NCBI GenBank assembly: GCA_027627225.1
Contig: JAPFQT010000084.1
Coordinates: 62,001 to 126,000 of the forward strand
Direction: 5' to 3'
Source: Congeria kusceri
Lineage: Eukaryota > Mollusca > Bivalvia > Myida > Dreissenidae
DNA length: 64,000 nucleotides
Under the pieces are notes generated by a model. That model made no database searches, was not told where the DNA came from, and saw only the letters and a program-made list of their open reading frames with translations. Of this stretch, positions 44,260-55,700 are shown in pieces (the first letter of the stretch is position 1; every line of letters starts with the position of its first letter). The translations under genes and the position numbers were made by a program.

Positions 44260-47200
44260 ATGGCAGCCTCCATGCCCGTCAAAACCGGTGTGTTTTTTCT
44301 AAGGTAAATATTTTGAGTTACAACACAGAATTTTTTGACATGCTGTTTTTTTCAAAAGGTTATGTCCTCATATTTCCAACTATGTATGGTGATATATTGG
44401 AAAGTAGCTTGGTCATGGTGAAAAGTGAGATCAAAATTTGAATATTTTATATGTAACAAAGAAGGAATTTATTTGCGCATGCATAACCTTTCATTGGGCC
44501 CGTCGATTCCAGTCAGACCAGACCACTTTTTGGCCGATTTACGGGGGATTAGATATTGGACCAGATCATTGGCCCATTTATTAGGGATTAGGTATTGGAC
44601 CAGATCACTTTTTGGAAAATTTATTGGGGTTTAGGTATTGGACCAGATCACTTTTAGCCCATTTATTGGGGTTTAGGTATTAACCCAGATCACGTTTAAC
44701 TCCTTAAAAGTTTTATCCATTTTTATTCCTTAATTGCATGTCATAAACATCAATACACAGGGTTGTCTTTACAACCTGACAATAAAACAGCCCTAACTAC
44801 AGTCTAAAGACTAGCCGTATAGTCATGGTAACAGTTAAAATCAAAATCCTTAATTGATCGATGCACAATTTGGGCAATAACATTATAATAAAAGAGTTTG
44901 TAATATTGTTCATGTAAATTAAGTAAGCTCACAGTGGTATAGTGTCATGAGACGCCTTGTGAAATAATGAAGGTGCAATGCGATTGTTGTTAAGAAACAA
45001 TTAATTGGCATGGAATGACCCCAATCAAAAACAATATGTTTATGAATAAAGTGCAAAAGTTCACTTTATAATATTAAATGTAATTGTTGTTCTGACTGGA
45101 TCAAACTTAATTTAATTAGTTTAATTTTCATTGTACATCTGTAAGTGTATATAAGAAATACAAAAATGGCTTCAGCACTGTTACTTCAGAATTAAATCAG
45201 CCAAAAACATTCAAGTTTTCAAACAAACGTTTGGTCAGAAAAATCCCATCCAGAGATGTTTTCTAGGTAAATGGCAGGGCTGTCATTATTAACCGATTGC
45301 CGATCAAATTTATCGTTTAAAAACATAAGAAAATCGGTTGTTTTTTTTCAGGAACTTAAAAATTGCAATAGGTAATAATACAGATGGGCCCCAGAGACCC
45401 CAGGCTAAATTGCTTAGATTTAGATAAAAATCTCTCATTTCCATTGATAATGACAACCCTGAATGGTTTGAATCCCGGCCATGGCTTCATTATGATGATA
45501 TACAAACAATCTATTTATATTGTCAGTGTTCTTTGTTGTTACTACGAGTCTACGGCGGTTAATATGTTCAACTTGAGATTGGTCTTTCACCTATTCATTG
45601 TTTGAAATTAAACCAAACAAAAGCTGTTTGAATTAACCCATCCGAAAACCAGTCGTGTTACTCAACCAGTAATGAAAAAATGGTCAGCCAACACAAACAT
45701 TTTGTATGCAAACATCTTGAACATCCGTGAAATGTTTTGGCCGCTATGTTAAAACTAAAATGTATGACAACGATGATGACGAACACAATATCTGCCAAAA
45801 GCAGGAGAGCTAAATATAAAATAAGCCTAAATACAGATGGCAATACAATTAAAAATAGTCTATATATAATATATTTTGAAAACGCTCCTAGTGGCTATCC
45901 AGGATAAAATTGTCCCCTGCAGATTTGTTTCACATACACTTTGGCAAGACCACTTTTAAATTGTTAGCAACGGGTCTTCATTTTTATTTGTTTATTGGTA
46001 CAATTTGCCTGATGGGCTGTACTGCGGAAAGACCATCCATTTCTGTGGTGGGAAGTTGTCCTTCTTTTATGTTATTCCAACAGGATTTTGGTCACAACTT
46101 TCACCTCCCAAAATTAAATAGTTAATGTGAACATGTTGCAATAAAATTTACATCAAGTGTGTCGATGCTCCAACATGGCCCTAGGTATGTACAAAATGAA
46201 TAACATAGTAAACCAGGGAGAAAAAGTGCACTTGGTGGGGGGCTCGAACCCACGATGGCACTCTACAATCTGAACTAAATGGGTGGCTGGTTCTTACCCA
46301 CGCACACTACTCTCCTCCACTCATTAACCTTTGAGGCCAACCCCAGGCACTCCTGCCTTGTACTCCTGACACCATTGCAGTAAACCTGCGAGGAAAAGTG
46401 AGGGACTCAAACCCACGACCGCCGGAACACTAGCATGACACTCTATCATACGTGCTAACCAGGTGGCTGGTTCTCACCCACGAACACTACAATATGTTGA
46501 CTATCCCATGTTTAATAAATAAAGTGTCACTTTCAGAGGAACATGGAACAGGAAGTAGGGACTTTACAGGGACCCCCTTACAACACGGACTGAAATACAT
46601 CAGGAATATAAGTTCAGTATGATGGTGGAATGGACTCAACCTGTCACTCCACATGGCCGGTATGTCGCTGGTAAGATGTCCTAATGAAATTCACAAAGAA
46701 CTTCGGTCATTTTGAAATTGATTGTAAGATGACTAACTCTCATGGTTTTGCAATAACTGTCACATTTTAGCCAAAAAAGAGCAATTTGGGATTTATTTTA
46801 AATCGTGGCCCATACACCCATACATAGATATGTTAATGGCACAACAACGGACATCTGGTTCAGTGTTGTTTAATCACCTGAACTATGATTGTTGCCTTCC
46901 AACCATACTGTAGTCAGCACATTAAGACAGAGAAACATACACAAGTCACAAGTTTTAATCGTTTTCATTTGGTTGTTTTAAAATAGTAGATATGTAGCTT
47001 TGATTTATTTGCGTTTTGAAATTATGATGTCATCGGTGCATTGCGCGTTTCTGGATTATGTCATCATATAAATATTTCTACAATCTTTGTGACTAAGCGT
47101 AAAGTCATCCAGGATATATCGTGCCCTTTTATTTAATATTTTACAGCATTTCCAATTTTAAACACTGGTTTTAACACCCACGTTCATTAAGTTAAATTAG

Positions 47201-48636
47201 TTTTTCAATATGGTTGGGCAGAAAGATGTAGAGTAGGTTATGAAGTTTTATTCAAATTAAAATAAACATATACAACAAAGCTATGTTATCTGGCTTTTTA
47301 CACCCAACAATACGACTTCTTCCTGAAATTGCATGACGATTATTTGAAAATTGAACTATATGATGCCATGTCTTTAAAGCTTTTTATAAAAAGACGAGAT
47401 GTAGTTGATACTTGTTTTTTGTTTCATTTCATTGTGTCTTAGAAAGTTGCAATTCTGCTTCTCGGGTTTGCATCTAGCCATGGTAATTAAATGGTAAGTG
47501 AATTGAATAGTATTTTCTTTTATTGCTGTTTGATTTGCGATGCTACGAGGTTAATTTTTATTTACACTTACATGTTTTGTGAATAATTCTGGGCCAAGTG
47601 TGAGGTTCGGGCACCCATAAACCGGTTTAAGCCCCCAATGTGTTTCTTCATTGACCGTTCCAAGGCTGTGACCCCAGTGTTATTCATTTTTTATTTTTGT
47701 GGTATTTTTGTTTCCATGTGCAATTATGTACATGTGCCTTTTAAGTGAATAATTATGGGCTAAGTGGGAGGTTTGGCACCCATGGAACCGGTTTAAACCC
47801 CCAATGCTTTGCATTGACCATTCCAAGGCAGTGACCCCAGTTATATTCATGTGAGTTTTGTGTTTGTTATGTGATTTTGTGATGTGCTGTGTTGTTTGTT
47901 TTGGCAATAGGTTGCTTGCAATGAATAAAAGACCGCAGTCTGCTAAGAGTTTTCTCCTGCTGTCGCAAATGGAGTTTTGCTTTATTTATATTTAAGTAGT
48001 AGATATACTGTTCAGACTATAAAAATATAAATTAATGTAAATTACAGTACAGAGTCATTGAGAAAACCCAGGGGACCAGGAATGGGAACTACACAGTCAC
48101 AGTGTCACAGAACATGACCAGGCTTGAAGAGAAGCAGCCTTCCTGCTATCAGTTAACATCGATCTGCAACTGTATTGCATTAATACCCAATGCATGGCAA
48201 AGTAAGTAAGAAAACTAATAGTCAAATAAATGAGACGTTTATCACAAATTCAGTGCTACTTTATTAGATTGGGCTAAATTCGCTGTAATGTCTCATTGCC
48301 AAAATGGACTTTAAGTCGTGAAAAAAATAAACTTTAAAATTTCATAAATTTCCAGGACAGCAGAATGTGTTTCAAAAATGCAGTAGTGTGTAGGTTTAAA
48401 TTGGTGTTGCATACAAAATGGAAGTGTTATTGTACAAATATTTATGAAACATTATTGAGGAATAAATTCTCTTTGCAGATATGTTAATTTTATTAAGAAA
48501 TATTAATGCCATTTCAGCGCATCAAAGTAGCGACCAAAATCCTGTTGCTACTCTATACACAATAGGGCCAACTTTCCACCACAGTTATGTTGCTTTGCCG
48601 GTTGGGCCACGCCAATATTGCCCATATAAAAAGTAG
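44260..48636 (+). CDS. Unrecognised four-exon protein-coding gene, 133 codons
   Basis: Exons 44260-44303, 46570-46659, 48053-48201 and 48518-48636 join in consistent phase (2, 2, 1) to a 133-residue frame ending in TAG. The start is in good context (CAAAATGGCAG) and the protein begins MAASMPVKTGVFFLR. Exon 2 adds DPLTTRTEIHQEYKF and VEWTQPVTPHG. Exon 3 adds NGNYTVTVSQNMTRLEE and SICNCIALIPNAW. Exon 4 ends GPRQYCPYKK. Donors are AAG|GTAAAT, CCG|GTATGT and AAA|GTAAGT. Acceptors are TTTACAG, GTACAG and ATTTCAG. There is no obvious signal peptide, membrane segment or known domain, and I do not recognise the family. A dispersed repeat (47260-48000) lies in intron 2. Phase agreement across three introns is the main support; a transcript would settle it. 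Confidence 0.6.
44513..44697. repeat. Minisatellite, unit about 45 bp, four copies
   Basis: The unit contains GGACCAGATCACTTTTTGG, CCCATTTATTGGGG and TTAGGTATT, with small length changes. It lies in intron 1 of the gene starting at 44260. Confidence 0.85.
46222..46490 (-). repeat. Two tRNA-like SINE fragments, minus strand
   Basis: Reverse-complemented B boxes (GGGGCTCGAACCCACGA at about 46240 and GGGACTCAAACCCACGA at about 46405) are each followed by GGTGGCTGGTTCT(T/C)ACCCA. They sit about 165 bp apart just upstream of exon 2 of the four-exon gene. They are SINE heads, not functional tRNAs. Confidence 0.65.
47260..48000. repeat. Dispersed repeat (pairs with 5215-5810), with internal duplication
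   Basis: Same family as 5215-5810. Here the TCTGGGCCAAGTGTGAGGTT to GTGACCCCAGT segment is repeated (about 47585-47680 and 47755-47840). It ends with AATAAAAGACCGCAGTCTGC and TTTCTCCTGCTGTCGC. It lies wholly in intron 2 of the four-exon gene. Confidence 0.7.
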
Positions 48637-49094
48637 CTGAATATTGGCACACTTGTTGTGCTAGAAAACTAAGTGATCAACAAATACAAACACTGTTTAA
48701 ATGAATGTTTTATTGAATATTACCAGTATAAGTATATTCCTCACATAAATGCTTGAAGAGAAATGAAATTGATCAGCATTAGTTTCTGTTTGTTGGTCCA
48801 ACACAGGAGCCTTTGGTAACTTATTCCTAGGAATTGTCTCTGAAGTGAAAGCATCTGCACAAAGTATATTTGGGATGTGTTGTTAAACATTTTAAAACAT
48901 CAAACACCTACTAAAATCCATTATTACCAAACCAATAATTATATGTAAATGTTCTTCTACAATGCCACCATGTTGTTTTTTTAGAAATGGTCGTCACTTG
49001 GTAAAAAAAACTCCAACACCTATACAACAACAACAACAATGCCAGTGTACTTCATTGTTGTTTCTACAATGCCAACATGTAATTTCTGTTTCAG

Positions 49095-50415
49095 ATGCCA
49101 GCCAACAGGAGTAGCCCCAGAAAGTGCCCCATGTGTGGCGCCGGTGCATACAGGTGGTGTACTGGTGTCCCAACGACCTCCACTGGTGCTGACCTGAAGG
49201 CGGTCAACTCCAACAAACAGGCGCAGAGGGGGCAGAGCTGGAAAGTATTATTATGTTTGTTTGATATGAATTGGACGCCATACTATTACATTTTGAATTA
49301 AAGGCAACATTATCAAAAGTGCGCAAGATTACCAGACTATGGAATTATGTAAAAATGAGATGAGTCATGTTTGTTTTGATTTAGATTTGCAATGTTCTTT
49401 AATGAATATTCAAGGTATTTTTGTGTTTCTAGACTGAGAACAGACTGCTATTTACGTTCAGTCAAATAATCAATTACTTTTCTTTTTCAATCCGATGTAA
49501 TCATGTAACTTATGCTTAACTGTGCAAGATTACTGGACCGCATTGTACTGGCTGCTGATCTGCAACAAACAGGCCCTGAGGTGGCAGAGCTGGAAAGCCC
49601 AGGGGTCCTACTGGGTGTGTGGGGAGTGAGGGCTGTCGGTTGTGAAGATGAGGCTGCACCTCCTCTCGAGCCCACACCCAGACCTCAAGTGCTTAGAATG
49701 ATGTATTGTTGCACTTCAAAAATGGATGTAAGAGTTTTCCACTTAAAATACAGTTATTGTCTCATAAATATGTGAAACACATGCACAGACAAAATTTTGT
49801 AGAACTTTAGAGGAAATAATTCAAGCAATAAAGTATGGTAATAGAGTTCACGAGTGCCGGGTAATTTGTCCAAGCTATAGGTACTGGTATCTAAACATGG
49901 TTATTGAGCAATACTAGACCAAATTGTTAACAGAATAATAATTAAAAATTTTCATATGACCACAACAAAACTGTTAATAATGATAAAAATGTTGATTATT
50001 ATATGCAAATTATGAAATGATTTGATTGCTTCTAGTAGTAATGTCCCAAAATCTGTAATGTACCATTATTGCTGTTGCTAACGCGGATGATGAGGATGAT
50101 GTTGTTGATGATGATGATGATGATGATGATTAGCTCTGGTATAAATGTCCCGCCAAACTGAAATGAACTATTAATGCTATTGCACAATGTTTGATGACGA
50201 TGACTATTCAGATATCCATCTACTTACAGGCCAAGAAGCAGGGACCAGCATGGAGCACTCCAGCACCAGATGATGATGAGGATGAGGAGAAGGAGGAGGA
50301 TGACAGTGAGGAAAGGCTGAAGGAGGAGCGTGACCAGTACTTCCTTACCCGAAGGCACTGCCTGTCTCCCCCCCCTCTCAAATGCCAGGATTATGGCTGG
50401 GAGGAAGAACTGTAA
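49095..50415 (+). CDS. Unrecognised two-exon gene with acidic C-terminal region
   Basis: Exon 49095-49244 follows an acceptor (CTGTTTCAG|ATG) and opens with its own ATG. It encodes 50 codons with a possible zinc-binding KCPMCGAGAYRWC and ends at AAA|GTATTA in phase 0. Exon 50230-50415 (CTTACAG|GCC) continues in phase 0 with PDDDEDEEKEEDDSEE, LKEERDQYFLTRRHC and a final KCQDYGWEEEL before TAA, giving 111 codons. The second exon is strongly protein-like; the link to the first rests on phase and proximity. A 5' non-coding or additional coding exon may lie upstream. Function unknown. A partial duplicate of the first exon sits at about 49555-49605. Confidence 0.45.
50098..50133. repeat. GAT/GTT trinucleotide microsatellite
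   Basis: A run of GAT with two GTT variants, in the intron just upstream of the acidic exon. That exon itself contains GATGATGATGAG coding for Asp/Glu. Confidence 0.9.
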
Positions 50416-50450
50416 TAGCCCAGTTGGTTAATACGGATCTGTAAGTAATG

Positions 50451-51231
50451 GTGCTATCACACCAGAGTATGTCAGTACTAATTACACAAGGTCCTCAACA
50501 CGACCGAGCGGTCAACACTAATACCTTGCCACGCACATCATCCCTTGTGCTTCACGTCAAATCAGTTCATACAGCACAGCTTCTGCGTATCCGGCACGTC
50601 TTAGAATACTGTACGCCGCTAGTATCACACTAAACATAGCCATACCCACGTCAACCTTGTCCTATAAATATGTGCCCACGCTCAATCGTATATCATTATT
50701 TTCTTAGTCGAATTTTGGCACCATTTTATGTTTCAAACAGACTTAGTATTGACCCATCACTGATGCAGTGCTGACGCACTACATACATAGAAAATGCACA
50801 GTAATGACTTCATGGTGGAAGCTTACATGGACCTGTTACTAACCTGTAGCAGTCCTGATGGCTTTATGGTGATGCAGAGATGTCCAAATGGGCGCGTTGC
50901 AGATGCATAGCACAAACACTGCCAAAAAAGTCCCAACGTAGGTATTACATTCATGAAGTCCATGCTGCGTCAATAGTGTGTCATAAACACGCTTCACCTG
51001 TCACTAATACATGTGCGTCATTAAATGGTCCACACTACGTCCTTGATTTTCCTCGTTCTCACTGCACAAGTTTTGTGCAAGCTCAAAACTGCCCCACATC
51101 CTCCACGCCCAGAAGACATAACCAGGTCCTTGATGCATATCCCTCAGTCCTCAACACGTCAAAGGCTGTCCTCACCATGTCCTCTCAGGATGTGGATGAC
51201 GTGGTAAGGACGGGCTCTGGTGTGATAGGGC
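50451..51231. mobile_element. Inverted-repeat DNA element, about 780 bp, CTATCACACCAGAG ends
   Basis: GTGCTATCACACCAGAG at 50451-50467 pairs with CTCTGGTGTGATAGGGC at 51215-51231. The interior is C-rich and non-coding, and the 118-codon frame over it is not protein-like. The target duplication is not evident, so the boundaries may extend a few bases. Confidence 0.65.
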
Positions 51232-51988
51232 TTTAAGCGTTGGTGTCACATTTGCATCATTTTTACAATGAACTCACAATCACATGATAAGAAGGCAGAC
51301 ACCTACACCACTGCGAATCTACAATCATGTAGACATTGTACATTGTACAACTGTTACAATACTTCACTGATAAAAGTGTTACACAGAGACTTAAATGAAT
51401 TAACAAAAGAACTATAGCATAAAAACATAAATGCATTTGCTAATGACAGTGATTTCAGTCAAATCCGTATTAGTCGAAACTTGCTATTTGCAAATTCTTG
51501 TTGGCTCAAATTTTCTTTTAAGTACCAATTCTTTTGCAATATATATTCATATAATTTTTTTTTTTTGGCTCAGATTTTCAAGTTTTGACATTTCTGATGG
51601 CTCTAAATGTGTGTCCTGGTCCTTGTCTCAGTTTTCCTTCCGTAAATCGTGTTTGTAGCGAAGTCGTGTCAAGTCAATAATGGATAAAATGTCCATGCTA
51701 GTGTCCAGTGGAGAACAATGGATATTTGGCTTCAAAACATTTGCGCATCCCTATATTATGTTCTGATTGAAATTGATTCCCTAAATCTACCACTTCTGGT
51801 AATAAGCACAACGTTTGTGGAAAAACTTCATTACAGATTATATTGGTGGAAATACTGCATGAAAATCAAGTCAAAAGCAGAAGGAGTTATAATGTTTATC
51901 ATATACATATTATTTTGTTATGTACTCTTCCATAAATACTGCAAGTCTATGCAATGAACAACTTAAATTGAGCCAAACTTTTCTTCAC
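51232..51988. other. No recognisable gene
   Basis: A few open frames of 60-80 codons lack splice context and protein character. No repeat was recognised. Confidence 0.35.
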
Positions 51989-52256
51989 TCAGTCACCCAA
52001 AACGGTCTGCATGTTTAAATACTCTTCAGTCTGGAGGTTTGGGAGAAACAGACGCAAATCAACAGATGATGTCTGAAAATGTTTCTGGATGGCTAAAAGT
52101 TTCGAAAACTTAATTTTTTTTGCTGGTCTGGGCAACTTCGAGGTAAGGGAGTCGACTGTACTTACTTTTTTGTTCAATGATGTGTTATCTTCAGTTACCA
52201 TCGTGATGAAATGTCTAGCCTGTACCTGGCGCTCGTCTGCTACTCTGACGCCTGCT
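51989..52256 (-). CDS. Possible terminal exon, minus strand, unrecognised
   Basis: The minus-strand frame runs open for about 89 codons from a possible acceptor (GACCAG|CAGGC) to TGA at 51989. It reads GVRVADERQVQARHF, SLTSKLPRPAKKIKFSK and LFLPNLQTEEYLNM, with balanced composition and a basic PRPAKKIKFSK patch that could be a nuclear signal. No family is recognised and no upstream exon was found. A short open stretch on the opposite strand ends at a good donor (TTCGAG|GTAAGG), so the strand is uncertain. Confidence 0.3.
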
Positions 52257-52791
52257 GGTCAGGCCATTTGGAGGAACACAACTATACAAACTAGGGAGTG
52301 ACCACAGGAAGGCGACCATCTGGTCAGTCTACGCATGGTCTGGAATTTCAGGACGTGATCGCTGGACCAGAAAGCTGTAGATTCTGGCAGCCAGAATAAT
52401 GTAAACATTTAACATAGTTCTTTTATTACACACAAACACAGTGATAAAAGATTAGACATCTAATGTTGATGATGATGATGATGATTCATGTGCATCTTGT
52501 GCATATCAATCTTCTGTATTGAAAATTGCTTCATTTAAAAGATGATATGGTAGTTTTGAAAACTAGACTTCATTGTTATTTTAGTGTCTTTTCTAACAAC
52601 AGTTTTAGAAAAAGAAATGTTTTTGATTTGTCAGTTATTGTTATTGAATATAACTGAATATTGTTGAGTATTGAATATAAGTTATTGACACACTTATAGT
52701 TAACACAATGTTGTCCTCTATTTTATTACAGGTTTATAGCACAGACCCAATGGGAGGCTTATTGTCAGAGTTGTTGCTATAGGAACTCTCA

Positions 52792-55700
52792 ATGGCCACC
52801 AGGGGCATCAGCAAATCAGACCCCAGCCCACTGTTCACGATGACTGTTTGTCTGGAGAGGGACATGGTTAGTGTTTTTAATAAGCAAGCTATTAATTATG
52901 TCCCCATCGAAGATGGCATGGTATATTGGTTTGCTAATGCCAGTCAGTCGGTGGGTAATCATATTCATTTCCGCTGTCAGTTTTCATCCGATCTTAACCA
53001 AACTTCATTCGTGGGCATAATATATAGGCCATGTTTTATAATCAGCCAAATTGTCCTTAGGAATTGTGGAGTTATGGCCCTTGAATTATCTACAATTGGC
53101 CTTCTAGCCGTTCTATAAGTCGAAAGGTTTTCAGCCAATCTTCACCAAACTTTAAAAAAAGGTTTGTAATAATAATAGCAAGGTCAGATTCAATAACCAG
53201 CCAAATCACCCCATAAATTATTGAGTTATGGCCCTTGAATGATCTAATTGGCCTTTTTAGCCGTTTCTGCTCTCCAAGTCCAACAATTGTCATCCGATCT
53301 TCACTAAACTTCATGAAAGTGTTTGTGGACATAATAATTGGCCTTGTCCGATGATCAGCCAAATCGCCCGAGAAATTATGGAGTTATGACCCTTGAATTA
53401 TCTAGCCGGGGGGGGGGGGATCAGTTTTCCTTATATAGCTTTAGGAAAAGCTTGCGAACACTCTAGAGGCCACATTTTTTGGCCAATCAACATAAAACTT
53501 TCTCAGAACCTTTGTTCTTATAATATCTCAGTCAAGTTCAAAAATGGTTCCGGTCCGTTTAAAAACTTGTCCGATGGTCAGCCAAATCGCCCGAGAAATT
53601 ATGGAGTTAAGACCCTTGAATTATTTTAAATTGGCATTTTTAGCTCGACTTTTTGAAGAAAGAAAGTTATTGTCGTCGCTCTGTCGTCTGCGTCTGGTTT
53701 TGAGTCCATTTCTCAAGTAAAGTATCCATTTGATACTTTCAATACGTGTTCACTACCAAAAGGGTATAATTCCTTACAACAAGGCAGGTAACCTTGTGAT
53801 TTGTATTTCCAGAGTTATCTGCCCTTGTTTGGACTTACGACTTAGAATATTTTGACATTTTTTTGTTAAATAAAACATTTAGCCGTACCTATGAAAGACA
53901 TTCAATTGAAATTCGAGATACTTGTTTATAGTAAATCGGCTTATTTGGACGCATACTTTTGCGAAAGGACGCCATGAAGAAACCACTGGCTGGATTTAAA
54001 TTATTTCACAGAAATATTTCTTAGGTGACATTCTACCAACGTCCTTCTAATCATTTGGATTCAATAAAACACATGGCCACTAAGGTGTGTGGAAGTTTGA
54101 CCATATATGATTATATAGGCAACTTTGACAATCTTCTTGTAAAAAACCACTAACCTTATGTCGGAATAATTTGACAGAAATGTTCCTTGTGTCAAAATTT
54201 ACCAAATTCCTTCAAACAATTTTGATTTGACCGTATATGCCGGAAATAGGCAACTTTCACAGTCTTCGCAATAGATACCAGGATTTCAAAATAATTTCAA
54301 AGAAATGTTCCTTTGGTGGCCATTTACAGAGTTCCTTCAAATAATGTCATTCGTTGAAAAGCATGGCTCCTAGGGGGTGGGGAAGTTTGACCGTATATGA
54401 CCATATAGCTAACTTTGACAATCTTCGCAGAAACCGCTTTCTGGATTTTGAAATATTTTTATACAAGTATTTTTATAGAAATATTATATGAAATATGTTT
54501 ATAGAAATGTTTATTGCATGACCCTCTACCCTATTCCTTCAAAAAAATTTGATCTGATGAAAAACAAGGTTGCCAGGGGGTGGGGCAGTTTGACCGTATA
54601 TGGCTATGGGTGTTAGTGGTCCATTAGTATCATATGTGTCAACATTTAACATCTATGTACCCGCTATTAAATTTTTTTAAAGCCATTATGCCTTCAACTC
54701 AGGTGAGCGACCTAGGGCTATCATGGCCTTCTTGTCATCTGATCTTCACCAAAATTGATAATTTAAAGATCCTTTTTAACCTAGAGAGGTATAATTGTTT
54801 TACAAACAGCTGTTGTTGCTTAAAGGTGTTACATAAATCATTAATGTATTCTGTTTGCATCTCTATAGAACACTGTACTGTAATTTGGAGATCTCATTTT
54901 TCTCCCACAAACAGCAGTGGGTTTTTTTTCATCTTCGGGGGAAAGTTGGCGGGGCCGTTCAGATGGGGAATTTTGCAGCAAAAGGGGAATTATTTTTTTA
55001 GAAAAGCATTGTTACATGTTTACATTCTACTTTGTTATGAAACATTAATCAATTGCTTTGCTACAGATTATACAAACTTAGATTATGCACTAACTTGGTT
55101 TGAAGAAAATTTGCTGGGATTGTTTACAAAAATGCCTATATCCTGGTCAATGTTTGTCCTATTTTGGTCCTTTTTTTTCAAAGTAAAGCTTACATTCTGA
55201 ACGGAATTTTAAGGTAAATAAAAGGAAAAAATATATACTTTTTAGCAGGGGATTTGGACTGAATTTTGACCCCAAATTGGTCCTAAAAAAGGCACTGAAC
55301 AGCAATATATCACATAGGGTGAGTTTCTACTTTACAGACTATTCTTGGCAGTATTTACAGACATTTAACTTTTCTTTAATAATTATGTAAATCAATTAAA
55401 TTCATATTTAAATTGTTTAAGAGGTATACAATGTGTTAACTGATTTAAAATATGTTCATCATAATTATATAAAGTGACTTTAAACTTAATGTAAAATGGA
55501 TTCATTAATGCTTGCATCAAGAAATCATCCCCTCCTGTTATCTAACTCACGTAAGACTGAAATAGGTGAATATTATTTCCCCTGAAATTTGTGTCAGTAT
55601 TTAAAGTAGGGATGGCAACAAATACCAAAAATTGATATTCGGATATTCTATTGATAAAGTATTCGAATATTTGAATATTTGATCATTAGAGCAGTAATTA

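Noticed and set aside
50880..51236. 118-codon open frame as a gene
   Set aside because: It lies inside an inverted-repeat element, has no splice context and reads as compositionally odd.
54634..55200. 188-codon open frame as a gene
   Set aside because: It spans the end of a tandem repeat and AT-rich DNA. The translation is Phe/Leu/Ile-rich without domain or splice context.
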